Under the pieces are notes generated by a model. That model made no database searches. It was not told where the DNA came from and was given only the letters and a program-made list of their open reading frames with translations. Positions 33,701 to 41,320 of a stretch of 64,000 nucleotides of DNA are shown here, in pieces. Both the position numbers and the translations under genes were made by a program. Every line of letters begins with the position of its first letter. The first letter of the stretch is position 1. Source of the stretch: Acidobacteriota bacterium (GTDB lineage Bacteria > Acidobacteriota > Thermoanaerobaculia > UBA5066); assembly GCA_016716715.1 (NCBI GenBank), contig JADJVE010000002.1, positions 248,001 through 312,000 of the forward strand. The letters are read 5' to 3'.

Positions 33701-35598
33701 CCGGATCGCAAAGCGGACCGCGCTCGCGCCTGGCGGTGCTGTCCCTCGGCGCGCTGGGCGTCGTGTACGGTGACATCGGCACGAGCCCGCTCTACGCGCT
33801 GCGTGAATCGCTGAGCCCCGCCGAGCACGGCCTCGCCTTGAACCCGGAGAACGTCCTCGGCGTCCTTTCGCTCATCGTCTGGTCGCTCGTCCTTCTCGTG
33901 GCGGTCAAGTACGTCGTAATCGTTCTCAGGGCCGACAACGAAGGAGAGGGCGGCATCCTCGCCCTCATGACGCTCGTCAGCCGCTGTCTCCAGAAGGACG
34001 ATCCGCGCCGGCGCGTGGTCATCGTGCTCGGCCTCTTCGGCGCGGCCCTTCTGTACGGCGACGGTCTCATCACGCCGGCCATCTCGGTCCTCTCGGCCGC
34101 CGAGGGCCTGAAGGCGCGCAGCCCGGCGCTCGCTCCCCTCGTCGTGCCGTTCGCCGTCGCCGTCCTCGTCGTCCTTTTCTCGGTCCAGAGGAAGGGAACG
34201 GGCCGGATCGGGACGTTCTTCGGCCCCGTCATGCTCGTGTGGTTCGGGACGCTCGCGGTCCTCGGCGTGCGCGAGATCCTGCGGGCGCCCGGCGTCCTGC
34301 TCGCCGTCGACCCCTCGCACGCGGTTCGTTTCTTCGCGCACAACGGGATGAAGGGGTTCCTCGTCCTCGGATCGGTCGTCCTCGTCGTGACGGGCGGCGA
34401 AGCCGTCTACGCCGACATGGGGCATTTCGGTGCGCGGCCGATCCGCATCGCATGGTTCACGCTCGTTCTGCCCGCGCTTCTCCTCAACTACTTCGGCCAG
34501 GGCGCGCTCCTCCTGCGCGAGCCGGCCGCCCTCGAGAACCCGCTCTTCGCGATGGTTCCGCCGTGGGCGATTCTCCCGATGGTCGCGCTCGCGACGGCCG
34601 CGACGACAATCGCGTCCCAGGCGCTCATCTCCGGCGTCTTCTCTCTCACGCACCAGGCCGTCCAGCTCCGCTTCCTCCCCCGCCTGCAGGTTCTCCACAC
34701 GTCGGCGACCGAACGCGGGCAGATCTACCTCCCCGCGATGAATTCGGCGCTGCTCGTGGGCTGCGTCTTCTTCGTCGTCTCCTTCGGCTCGTCGAGCCGG
34801 CTCGCGGGCGCTTACGGCGTGGCCGTCACCGCCACCATGCTGCTCACGACGCTCCTCTTCACCGTGCTTCTCGCGGCGGGCTGGCACGTGGCGCGCTGGA
34901 AGGTCGTCCTCTTCGCCGCCGTCTTCCTCGCGGCGGAAGGGGCGTTCTTCGGCGCGAACCTCGCGAAGCTGTGGCACGGAGGCTGGATCCCGCTTCTTCT
35001 CGGCGCGGGGATCTACGCGCTCATGGCGACGTGGAAACAGGGCCAGCGCGTCCTCGTCGAGGCGCTGCGCAGGACGTCCTCGGCGTTCGCGAGGCCCGTG
35101 GAGGAGCACATCCTGGACGTCCGGCGCAACAAGCCGCCGCGCCTCGGCCACCCCGCGGTTTACATGGAGCGATTCCACGACCTCGTGCCGCCGGCTCTGT
35201 ACCTGAACTGGCAGCACAACCGCGCACTGCACGATCCGGTCATCCTTCTCACGGTCGAGACCGCCGACGTCCCGCGCGTCCCACCGTCGGAACGACGGCA
35301 TGTCACGGATCTCGGCGAGGGCTTCTTCCGGGTCGTGCTGAGGTGGGGCTTCATGGAGGACCCCGACGTGCCCGAAGGCCTGAAAGGGCTCGTCCTCGCC
35401 GGAAGGCCTCTCGACCCGGACACGATCAGCTACGTACTCGGGAAGGACTCGATCATCTCGACGGAGCGCGAGAGCGGGATGGCGCGCTGGCGCGAGCGCC
35501 TCTTCTCGTGGATGCGCCGCAACGAGGCCCGCGCGGCCGCGTTCTACCGGATCCCGCCCGCGCGGGCGATCGAGTTCGGGATCCAGGTCGAGATCTGA
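33697..35598 (+). CDS. kup: KUP-family potassium transporter
   Basis: Low-affinity K+ uptake permease of 633 residues. GVVYGDIGTSPLYALRES opens the family, NEGEGGILALM is the second signature, and GGEAVYADMGHFG follows. About 12 transmembrane helices occupy residues 1-430, and a soluble C-terminal domain follows. The GTG start at 33697 overlaps the queA stop (GTGA), suggesting coupled expression although the functions are unrelated. Confidence 0.95.
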   Translation: MTGSQSGPRSRLAVLSLGALGVVYGDIGTSPLYALRESLSPAEHGLALNPENVLGVLSLIVWSLVLLVAVKYVVIVLRADNEGEGGILALMTLVSRCLQKDDPRRRVVIVLGLFGAALLYGDGLITPAISVLSAAEGLKARSPALAPLVVPFAVAVLVVLFSVQRKGTGRIGTFFGPVMLVWFGTLAVLGVREILRAPGVLLAVDPSHAVRFFAHNGMKGFLVLGSVVLVVTGGEAVYADMGHFGARPIRIAWFTLVLPALLLNYFGQGALLLREPAALENPLFAMVPPWAILPMVALATAATTIASQALISGVFSLTHQAVQLRFLPRLQVLHTSATERGQIYLPAMNSALLVGCVFFVVSFGSSSRLAGAYGVAVTATMLLTTLLFTVLLAAGWHVARWKVVLFAAVFLAAEGAFFGANLAKLWHGGWIPLLLGAGIYALMATWKQGQRVLVEALRRTSSAFARPVEEHILDVRRNKPPRLGHPAVYMERFHDLVPPALYLNWQHNRALHDPVILLTVETADVPRVPPSERRHVTDLGEGFFRVVLRWGFMEDPDVPEGLKGLVLAGRPLDPDTISYVLGKDSIISTERESGMARWRERLFSWMRRNEARAAAFYRIPPARAIEFGIQVEI

Positions 35599-35616
35599 GG
35601 CCGCCTGCGGATCGGC

Positions 35617-35622
35617 TAGTCT
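35617..35622 (+). promoter_or_regulatory. -10-like box of Xaa-Pro peptidase gene
   Basis: TAGTCT ending 7 bases before the ATG at 35630; another instance of the leaderless layout. Confidence 0.35.
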
Positions 35623-35629
35623 CCCGCCG

Positions 35630-36853
35630 ATGAGTCGCGCCTTCTCCCGCCGCCGCTTCCTCGCCTCCGGCTCCGCGTTCGCGGCTGCGCCCCTCCTCCC
35701 GGCCTTCGCGGACGGCCCGGCGCCGGCGCCTGCGGGTGCGGCCGCTCCGCCGCTCCCGCCCGAGTTTCCCCGCGAGACGTACCGCGAAAGGCAGGAGCGC
35801 GCGCTCGCCGCCGCGAAGTCCGCCGGCCTCGATGCGCTCGTCGCCGTGCCGTCGACGAGCATGGCCTGGCTCTGCGGCACCGATCCCGGGCGCAGCGAGC
35901 GGCTCATGGCGCTCGTCCTCCGCCCGAAGGTCCCGTCCGCGTTCGTGACCCCGTTCTTCGAGGACGAGCGCGTCCGCCGCGATGCGGTCGTCGACCGGAC
36001 GGCCGTCTGGCAGGAGCACGAAGACCCGATCAAGCTGCTCGCGACGCTCCTGTCCGGCGCGAGGCGCATCGGCGTCGAGGGGACGACCGACTTCCACACG
36101 GCCTCGCGGCTGCGCGACGCGACGGGCGCGCGCCTCGTGGACGCTGCGGGGCTCTTCGACGGCCTGCGCGCCGTCAAGTCCGATGCCGAGACGGCGATCC
36201 TGAAGGACGCCGCCTCGCGCATGGTCGCCGCGATTGCGGCCACGCACGCGCGGCTCGCGGCGGGCATGACGGAGCGCGGGGTCGGCGAGATCCTGTCCGG
36301 CGAGCTGCGCCGCCTCGGCGTGCGGGGCGGTGCGCTCGTACAGTTCGGCGCATCCGCCGCGCTGCCCCACGGCGGACCCGGCGACGCGCGCCTCGCAAAG
36401 GGCGACGTCGTCCTGATCGACGGCGGCTGCCGCGTCCGCGGGTACACCTCCGACATCACGCGGACTGTCGCCTTCGGCTCCGCGTCGGACGAGGTGCGGA
36501 AGGTCTACGCGGCGGTCGACGCCGCCCAGCGCGCGGCGTTCGCCGCGTTCCGCGCGGGGGCAATCCCCGAAGACGTCGACCGCTCGGCCCGCAAGGTGAT
36601 CGAGGACGCCGGCTACGGCGCGTTTTTCACGCATCGTCTCGGGCACGGCCTCGGGATGGACGGCCACGAGGCCCCGTATCTGGTGCAGGGCAACCGCGCT
36701 CCGCTCGTCGCGGGCAACGTCTGCACGCTCGAGCCCGGCGTCTACCTGCCCGGGAAGCTCGGCGTGAGGATCGAGGACGACGTCCTCGCGACGGCGGACG
36801 GGTGCCAGACGCTGTCCGTCCGGCCGCCCGAGCTCGTCGTCCTGCCCGCCTGA
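35630..36853 (+). CDS. Tat-exported Xaa-Pro peptidase (M24 family)
   Basis: M24 metallopeptidase of 407 residues with a twin-arginine signal (SRRRFLASGSAFAAAPLLP), so it is exported folded. The creatinase-like N-domain contains STSMAWLCGTDPG. Metal ligands appear in VLIDGGCRVRGYTSDITRT, HRLGHGLGMDGHEAP, TLEPGVYLPG and VRIEDDVL. The full set of Asp, Asp, His, Glu and Glu is present. A related peptidase fragment lies at the right edge of the window. Probable role in peptide scavenging outside the cytoplasm. Confidence 0.9.
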   Translation: MSRAFSRRRFLASGSAFAAAPLLPAFADGPAPAPAGAAAPPLPPEFPRETYRERQERALAAAKSAGLDALVAVPSTSMAWLCGTDPGRSERLMALVLRPKVPSAFVTPFFEDERVRRDAVVDRTAVWQEHEDPIKLLATLLSGARRIGVEGTTDFHTASRLRDATGARLVDAAGLFDGLRAVKSDAETAILKDAASRMVAAIAATHARLAAGMTERGVGEILSGELRRLGVRGGALVQFGASAALPHGGPGDARLAKGDVVLIDGGCRVRGYTSDITRTVAFGSASDEVRKVYAAVDAAQRAAFAAFRAGAIPEDVDRSARKVIEDAGYGAFFTHRLGHGLGMDGHEAPYLVQGNRAPLVAGNVCTLEPGVYLPGKLGVRIEDDVLATADGCQTLSVRPPELVVLPA

Positions 36854-36917
36854 CCGTCCTCACGGGGGATGCGCGGGCCCGGGCGGGGCCCTAGATTCGG
36901 GGCGAGGGAGGTCCGCC

Positions 36918-37610
36918 ATGATTTCCCACCTTCCCGCCGCCGGACTCGCCGACCGCCAGGGCCATTTCCGGGAAGTCCGCCGCCTCTCGGAGCTCGAGAC
37001 GCCCCGCCCTGCCGTGGCGGAGGGGCCGTGGATCGCGCTCTCGAGGGAGCTGGGCTCCGGGGGCGGCGACCTCGCCCGGCTCCTCGGCGAGGCGCTCGGC
37101 TGGCGCGTCTACGACCGCGAGATCCTCTCGGCCGTCGCCGAGGAGATGCACAACGACGCATTCGCCCTCGAGCGGTTCGACGAGAAGGGCGTCCGCGCGG
37201 TGGGCGAATACATCGTTCCGTTCATCCTGCAAGACGATCCAGGCCAGGCGTCCGTCCTCGTCGGGCTGCGGCACGTGATCCAGAGGATCGGCCGCGAAGG
37301 CAAGGCGGTCGTCGTCGGCCGTGGCGCAAACTTCGTCCTCAATCCGGCTGGCGGCCTGAGGGTCCGCGCCGTCGGCACGCCTGCCGAGCGCGCCGAAGCC
37401 CTCGCTCGGACGCAAGGCATCGCCGTATCCGAGGCACGCCGGCGCGTCGCGGAAAGCGACGCCGCGCAGCGCACGTTCGTGCGGCAGGCATTCCAGCGCG
37501 AGATCGAAGACCCCGCGGGTTACGACCTCGTCCTCAGCCCGCTGGCTCTCGGCCTGCCCGCGGCGGCGGCGGCCATCCTCGCGGCGGCCCGGACCAAGCT
37601 CGGGCTCTGA
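36918..37610 (+). CDS. Cytidylate kinase-like family protein
   Basis: P-loop kinase-like protein of 230 residues of the cytidylate kinase-like family (AAK_6 type). ALSRELGSGGGDLARLLGEAL is a modified P-loop that lacks the canonical GKS/T, and VVVGRGANFVL is the family's second motif. Basic residues near RTQGIAVSEARRRVAESD form the likely lid. The ATG at 36918 follows a GGGAGG ribosome site. The substrate is not established for this family. The gene ends at a strong bidirectional terminator facing glnA. Confidence 0.85.
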   Translation: MISHLPAAGLADRQGHFREVRRLSELETPRPAVAEGPWIALSRELGSGGGDLARLLGEALGWRVYDREILSAVAEEMHNDAFALERFDEKGVRAVGEYIVPFILQDDPGQASVLVGLRHVIQRIGREGKAVVVGRGANFVLNPAGGLRVRAVGTPAERAEALARTQGIAVSEARRRVAESDAAQRTFVRQAFQREIEDPAGYDLVLSPLALGLPAAAAAILAAARTKLGL

Positions 37611-37617
37611 GGAAATC

Positions 37618-37643
37618 GGGGGGAACCGCGGCCGGTTCCCCCC
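37618..37643. terminator. Bidirectional terminator between kinase-like gene and glnA
   Basis: Perfect 11-base stem GGGGGGAACCG / CGGTTCCCCCC with loop CGGC, followed by GTTT on the forward side. Lies between two convergent genes. Confidence 0.85.
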
Positions 37644-37652
37644 GTTTCGTCG

Positions 37653-38993
37653 TCAGTACGCGAGCAGGTAGCGGTCCACTTCCCAGCCGTGGACCTGGGC
37701 GATGTACTGCTGCCACTCCGAGCGCTTGGCCTCGACGAACTTCTCGTAGATGTGCTCGCCGAGCGCGTTCTTGAGCAGGTCGTCCTTCTCGAGGCAGTCG
37801 AGCGCCTCGGCGAGGCTGCCCGGAAGGACGTCGATCTTGAGGCGCTTCTTCTCGCGCGCCGACATCTCGAAGATGTTCTGGTTCACGGGCTCGCCCGCCT
37901 CCAGCTTGTTCTTGACGCCGTCGAGGCCGGCCGCGAGCATGACCGTGAAGGCGAGGTACGGGTTGCACGCCGGGTCCGGCATGCGGACCTCGCAGCGCGT
38001 TCCCATCCCGCGCCGGGCGGGGATGCGGACCATCGGCGAGCGGTTGCGTTCGGACCAGGCCACGTTGACGGGAGCCTCGTAGCCGGGCACGAGGCGCTTG
38101 TAGGAGTTCACGAGCGGGTTCGTGATCGCGGCGATGGCGCGCGCGTGCTTGAGGATGCCGCCGATGTAGTTCATGGCGAGGCCGGAGAGCTGGTACTTCG
38201 CCTTCGGGTCGAAGAACGCGTTCTTCATGGACGCGCCCGAGCCCGTGATGAGCGACTGGTGGACGTGCATGCCCGACCCGTTGACGCCGAAGATCGGCTT
38301 CGGCATGAACGTCGCGTGGAGGCCGTGGTCGAGCGCCACCTTCTTCACGATGAGCTTGAACGTCGCCACCTGGTCGGCCGTCGTGACGGCGTCGCCGTAC
38401 TTGAAGTCGATCTCGTGCTGGCCGGGGGCGACCTCGTGGTGCGCCGCCTCGACCTCGAATCCCATCGCCTCGAGCGCGACGACGATGTCGCGCCGTGCCT
38501 CCTCGCCGCGATCCACGGGCGTCAGGTCGAAGTAGCCGCCCTGGTCGTGCGTGTCGACGACGGGGTCGCCGTTCGCGTCGCGCGTGAACAGGAAGAACTC
38601 GGCCTCGGGGCCGGTCATGAGCGTGTAGCCCATGGCCTTGGCCTTCTCGACCTGGCGCTTGAGCGTCTGGCGCGGGCAGCCCGCGAACGCCTTGCCGTCG
38701 GGCGTGATGACGTCGCAGACGAGGCGCGCGACCTTCCCGTTCGGGTGCGACCACGGGAAGATGCGGAACGTGTCGAGGTCGGGCACGAGGCCCATGTCCG
38801 ACTCCTCGATCCGCGTGAAGCCCTCGATCGAGGACCCGTCGAACTGGATCTCGCCCTCGAGGGCCTTCTCGAACTGCGAGCGCGGCACCTCGACGTTCTT
38901 GATGATTCCGAGGATGTCCGTGAACTGCAGACGCAGGAAACGGACGCCTTCCTTGTCGCAGATCTTCAGGATTTCGGCTGCCTTCAGTGCCAT
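37653..38993 (-). CDS. glnA: Type I-alpha glutamine synthetase
   Basis: Makes glutamine from glutamate, ammonia and ATP, 446 residues, the length of the I-alpha (Bacillus-like) class. Conserved segments include FDGSSIEGF, TGPEAEFFLF, GQHEIDFKYGDAVT, NGSGMHVHQSL, NRSPMVRIPA and RCEVRMPDPACNPYLAF. The Tyr adenylylation loop of the I-beta class is absent, so feedback or repressor control is expected. The ATG at 38993 follows an AGGGGGA ribosome site. It is transcribed alone. Confidence 0.96.
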   Translation of the reverse strand: MALKAAEILKICDKEGVRFLRLQFTDILGIIKNVEVPRSQFEKALEGEIQFDGSSIEGFTRIEESDMGLVPDLDTFRIFPWSHPNGKVARLVCDVITPDGKAFAGCPRQTLKRQVEKAKAMGYTLMTGPEAEFFLFTRDANGDPVVDTHDQGGYFDLTPVDRGEEARRDIVVALEAMGFEVEAAHHEVAPGQHEIDFKYGDAVTTADQVATFKLIVKKVALDHGLHATFMPKPIFGVNGSGMHVHQSLITGSGASMKNAFFDPKAKYQLSGLAMNYIGGILKHARAIAAITNPLVNSYKRLVPGYEAPVNVAWSERNRSPMVRIPARRGMGTRCEVRMPDPACNPYLAFTVMLAAGLDGVKNKLEAGEPVNQNIFEMSAREKKRLKIDVLPGSLAEALDCLEKDDLLKNALGEHIYEKFVEAKRSEWQQYIAQVHGWEVDRYLLAY

Positions 38994-39038
38994 GTGGTTC
39001 CCCCTGTTTTCGTCTGATTTCGGCTCACGCCGCGCGGA

Positions 39039-39120
39039 GAATCCGTTCAATGCGCCAGAAAGTCAACCCAAAACGGGCACTTTGCACTCGTCTATGTGCA
39101 TGAGACCGCTTATCCGATAA
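39039..39120 (-). promoter_or_regulatory. glnA upstream region with palindromes
   Basis: Reverse strand TTGACT at 39061-39066 with GATTCT about 17 bases downstream is a promoter candidate. Further upstream lie TGCAC-8-GTGCA (39083-39100) and TTATCCGATAA (39110-39120), short perfect dyads that could bind a nitrogen regulator. No sigma54 or TnrA/GlnR consensus was recognised. Confidence 0.4.
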
Positions 39121-39127
39121 ATCAGTC

Positions 39128-39238
39128 CGAATTTTCTTAGAAAGTGAAAGAGTCCCCGGCGCGCGGGCGGGCCGCCGACCGAAACATAGGTCCCGGCGCG
39201 CCGGGACGCCATTCACCTTCAGAGGAATCTCCCGGTCC
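39128..39238. repeat. Intergenic inverted repeat-arm pair between glnA and HD gene
   Basis: Purine-rich arm 39128-39156 and pyrimidine-rich arm 39209-39238, loop about 52 bases. The loop contains the 18-base perfect palindrome GTCCCGGCGCGCCGGGAC at 39190-39207. One of the few copies outside a coding region. Confidence 0.7.
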
Positions 39239-39269
39239 CCCGTCTCCCTGTATCTCTAAACTCCCGCCC

Positions 39270-39896
39270 ATGAAGACCCGCTCCGACGCTTGGACCCTCC
39301 TGACGGAATTCACCGCCTCGCAGCCCCTTCGCCGCCATGCGCTCGCGGTCGAGGCGACCATGCGCGCCCTCGCGCGCTCGAAAGGCGTCGCGGACCCCGC
39401 CGAGATCGAAACGTGGGGCCTCGTCGGAATGCTCCACGACTTCGATTACGAGAAGTTCCCGACGGAAGAGGACCACGTCTGGCGCGGCATGGAGATCCTC
39501 CGCGAGCGCGGCTGGCCCGAGCCGCTCATCAAGGCGATCGGCGGCCACGCTTTCTACACGAACATCCCGCGCGAGACGCCGATGGAGAAGGCGATCCTCG
39601 CCGCCGACGAGCTCACGGGCTTCTGCGGCGCCTGCGCGCTTATCCGCCCCAGCAAGAAGATCGCGGACGTCCCGGTCGAGTCGGTCCTCAAACGCCTGAA
39701 GGAGAAGTCCTTCGCGCGCTCCGTCGACCGCACGTACGTCACGCGCGGCGCCGAGGAGTGGGGGGCGCCGCTCCCGGACCTCGTCGCCCTCGTCCTCGCG
39801 GCGCAGGTCCCGATCGCCGACCGCCTCGGCCTCGGCGGCGCGCCCGCGGCGGACCTCCCGGACTCCCCCGCCCCGCCCGAGCCGTCCGCTCCGTGA
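39270..39896 (+). CDS. HD-domain hydrolase
   Basis: HDIG-type metal-dependent phosphohydrolase domain protein of 208 residues. RRHALAVEATMRALAR, GMLHDFDYEKFP (the HD pair) and IGGHAFYTNI supply the metal ligands; AADELTGFCGACALIRPSK follows. The substrate could be a nucleotide but is not evident. A long Pro/Ala C-terminal tail is present. The ATG at 39270 lies 9-14 bases after a TATCTCTAAA stretch. The end overlaps the DNA glycosylase GTG (GTGA), linking it to two repair genes. Confidence 0.85.
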   Translation: MKTRSDAWTLLTEFTASQPLRRHALAVEATMRALARSKGVADPAEIETWGLVGMLHDFDYEKFPTEEDHVWRGMEILRERGWPEPLIKAIGGHAFYTNIPRETPMEKAILAADELTGFCGACALIRPSKKIADVPVESVLKRLKEKSFARSVDRTYVTRGAEEWGAPLPDLVALVLAAQVPIADRLGLGGAPAADLPDSPAPPEPSAP

Positions 39897-40780
39897 CCAC
39901 TGCCATTCGCGTGTCTTCTCCGTTCGACGGAGAGGGGCTCATGGCCTTCTTCGCGGCGCGCTCGCTCGCGGGGGTGGAGAGAGTCGAAGAGAATTCCTAT
40001 GAAAGGGCATTCACGCAGGCGGGGCGCGCCGGGACGCTGCAAGTCGCGCTCCGGCGCCGAGGACGGTCGCATTCACTTTCATTGGAATTCCCTCTTTGGG
40101 CGAAACCCGATGATCTGCAGTCGCGTGTTTCGCGCCTCTTCGACCTCTCCGCGAACCCCCGCGCGATCGCGCGAGTCCTCTCGCGCGACCCGCTCCTCGC
40201 GCCGCTCGTCGAGCGGCGGCCGGGGCTGCGCGTGCCGGGGGCGTGGGACCCGTTCGAGGTCGCCGTTCGCGCAGTCCTCGGCCAGCAGATCTCCGTCGCG
40301 GGCGCGCGCACTCTCGCGGGACGGCTCGTGGCGCTCTGCGGGCGCCCGTTGCCGAAGCGCCTCGCGCGCCCCGGGCTCACGCACGTCTTCCCGTCCCCCG
40401 CCGCCGTCGCCGAAGCGGACGTCGCGAGCGTCGGCCTTCCCCGCGCCCGCGCCGCGGCCTTGAAGGCCTTCGCCCGCGCCGTCGCAGACGGCTCGTTCAC
40501 CCTCGCGGCGCCGAAAGGCCTCGAGGATTTCGAGGAGCGCCTCACGGCGCTGCCCGGGTTCGGGCCCTGGACGGCGCACGTCGTCGCGCTGCGGGCGTTC
40601 GGCGAGGGCGACGCGTTCCCCGAGGGCGACCTCGGCCTCGTCAAGGCGATGGAACGCGCCGGCGTGAAGAAGAGCCGGATCGCGGCCCGCGCCGAGCGCT
40701 GGCGCCCCTACCGCGCGTACGCGACCCTGCACCTGTGGGCGTCGCTCGCGGACAACACGGGGACGAAAGGGGGCGCGTGA
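39893..40780 (+). CDS. DNA-3-methyladenine glycosylase, AlkA-like
   Basis: HhH-GPD superfamily glycosylase of 295 residues that removes alkylated purines. An AlkA N-domain (SPFDGEGLMAFFAARSLAGVE) precedes the catalytic domain. VLGQQISVAGARTLAGRLV is the DNA-binding helix, LTALPGFGPWTAHVVALRA the hairpin, and FPEGDLGL holds the catalytic Asp. The GTG at 39893 overlaps the HD gene stop, and the end overlaps ogt. A well-matched repeat-arm pair lies in the N-domain without altering its length. Together with ogt this is an alkylation-repair operon. Confidence 0.9.
   Translation: MTTAIRVSSPFDGEGLMAFFAARSLAGVERVEENSYERAFTQAGRAGTLQVALRRRGRSHSLSLEFPLWAKPDDLQSRVSRLFDLSANPRAIARVLSRDPLLAPLVERRPGLRVPGAWDPFEVAVRAVLGQQISVAGARTLAGRLVALCGRPLPKRLARPGLTHVFPSPAAVAEADVASVGLPRARAAALKAFARAVADGSFTLAAPKGLEDFEERLTALPGFGPWTAHVVALRAFGEGDAFPEGDLGLVKAMERAGVKKSRIAARAERWRPYRAYATLHLWASLADNTGTKGGA
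39986..40100. repeat. Inverted repeat-arm pair in AlkA-like gene
   Basis: Purine-rich arm 39986-40012, pyrimidine-rich arm 40070-40100, loop about 57 bases. GAATTCCTATGAAAG (39991-40005) and CTTTCATTGGAATTC (40076-40090) pair at 14 of 15 positions. Both depart from the family consensus in the same way, which is the clearest sign of arm co-variation. They encode EENSYER and SLSLEFPL. Confidence 0.75.
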
Positions 40781-41289
40781 TTTCGGATTTTCTTCGAATG
40801 ACAAAGATCCCGACGCCCGTTGGCGCGGTCGTCCTCGCAATGCGCGACGAGTCCCTCGTCGCACTCGTCTTCGAGGACCATTGGAAACCCACGAGGGGCG
40901 CCCTGGCCCGGAGGTTCGGGAGAATTACCTTCGAAGAATCTCCCCGCGGCGGCGCCTCGGCTGCCGCCTTGAGGCGTTACTTCGCCGGCGACCTCCGCGC
41001 TCTCGATTCCATAGAGGTCGACACCGGAGGCACGCCCTTCCAGCAGCTCGTGTGGACGGCCCTGCGCCGCATCCCCGCCGGGTCGACGTGGTCGTACGCC
41101 CGCCTCGCGCGAGAGATCGGCCGTCCGTCCGCGACGCGCGCGGTGGCGGCCGCGAACGGCGCGAATCCCGTCTCGATCGTCATCCCCTGCCACCGCGTCA
41201 TCGGCTCGGACGGAAGCCTCACGGGGTACGGCGGCGGCCTCCCCCGCAAGCGGTGGCTGCTCGTCCACGAAGGGGCTCTGCTCGTTTGA
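40777..41289 (+). CDS. ogt: Methylated-DNA--protein-cysteine methyltransferase
   Basis: Suicide repair protein that takes the alkyl group from O6-alkylguanine onto its own Cys, 170 residues. The active site reads VIPCHRVIGSDGSLTGYGGG; FQQLVWTALRRIPAG and YARLAREIGRPSATRAVA form the DNA-binding helix region. The GTG at 40777 overlaps the glycosylase stop; an ATG at 40798 would shorten it by 7 residues. Two repeat arms lie in the N-terminal domain (ISDFLRMTK and RITFEESPR). Co-transcribed with the AlkA-like gene. Confidence 0.94.
   Translation: MISDFLRMTKIPTPVGAVVLAMRDESLVALVFEDHWKPTRGALARRFGRITFEESPRGGASAAALRRYFAGDLRALDSIEVDTGGTPFQQLVWTALRRIPAGSTWSYARLAREIGRPSATRAVAAANGANPVSIVIPCHRVIGSDGSLTGYGGGLPRKRWLLVHEGALLV
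40784..40945. repeat. Inverted repeat-arm pair at start of ogt
   Basis: Purine-rich arm 40784-40810 and pyrimidine-rich arm 40922-40945, loop about 110 bases. Both use the TTCTTCGAA / TTCGAAGAA core. The first arm covers the overlap of the two genes and the ogt start. Confidence 0.65.
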
Positions 41290-41303
41290 AGGGTCCCCCG
41301 TTG

Positions 41304-41309
41304 GATAAT
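41304..41309 (+). promoter_or_regulatory. -10-like box of amidohydrolase gene
   Basis: GATAAT ending 11 bases before the ATG at 41321. No well-spaced -35. Confidence 0.35.
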
Positions 41310-41320
41310 GGCGGGCTGCC

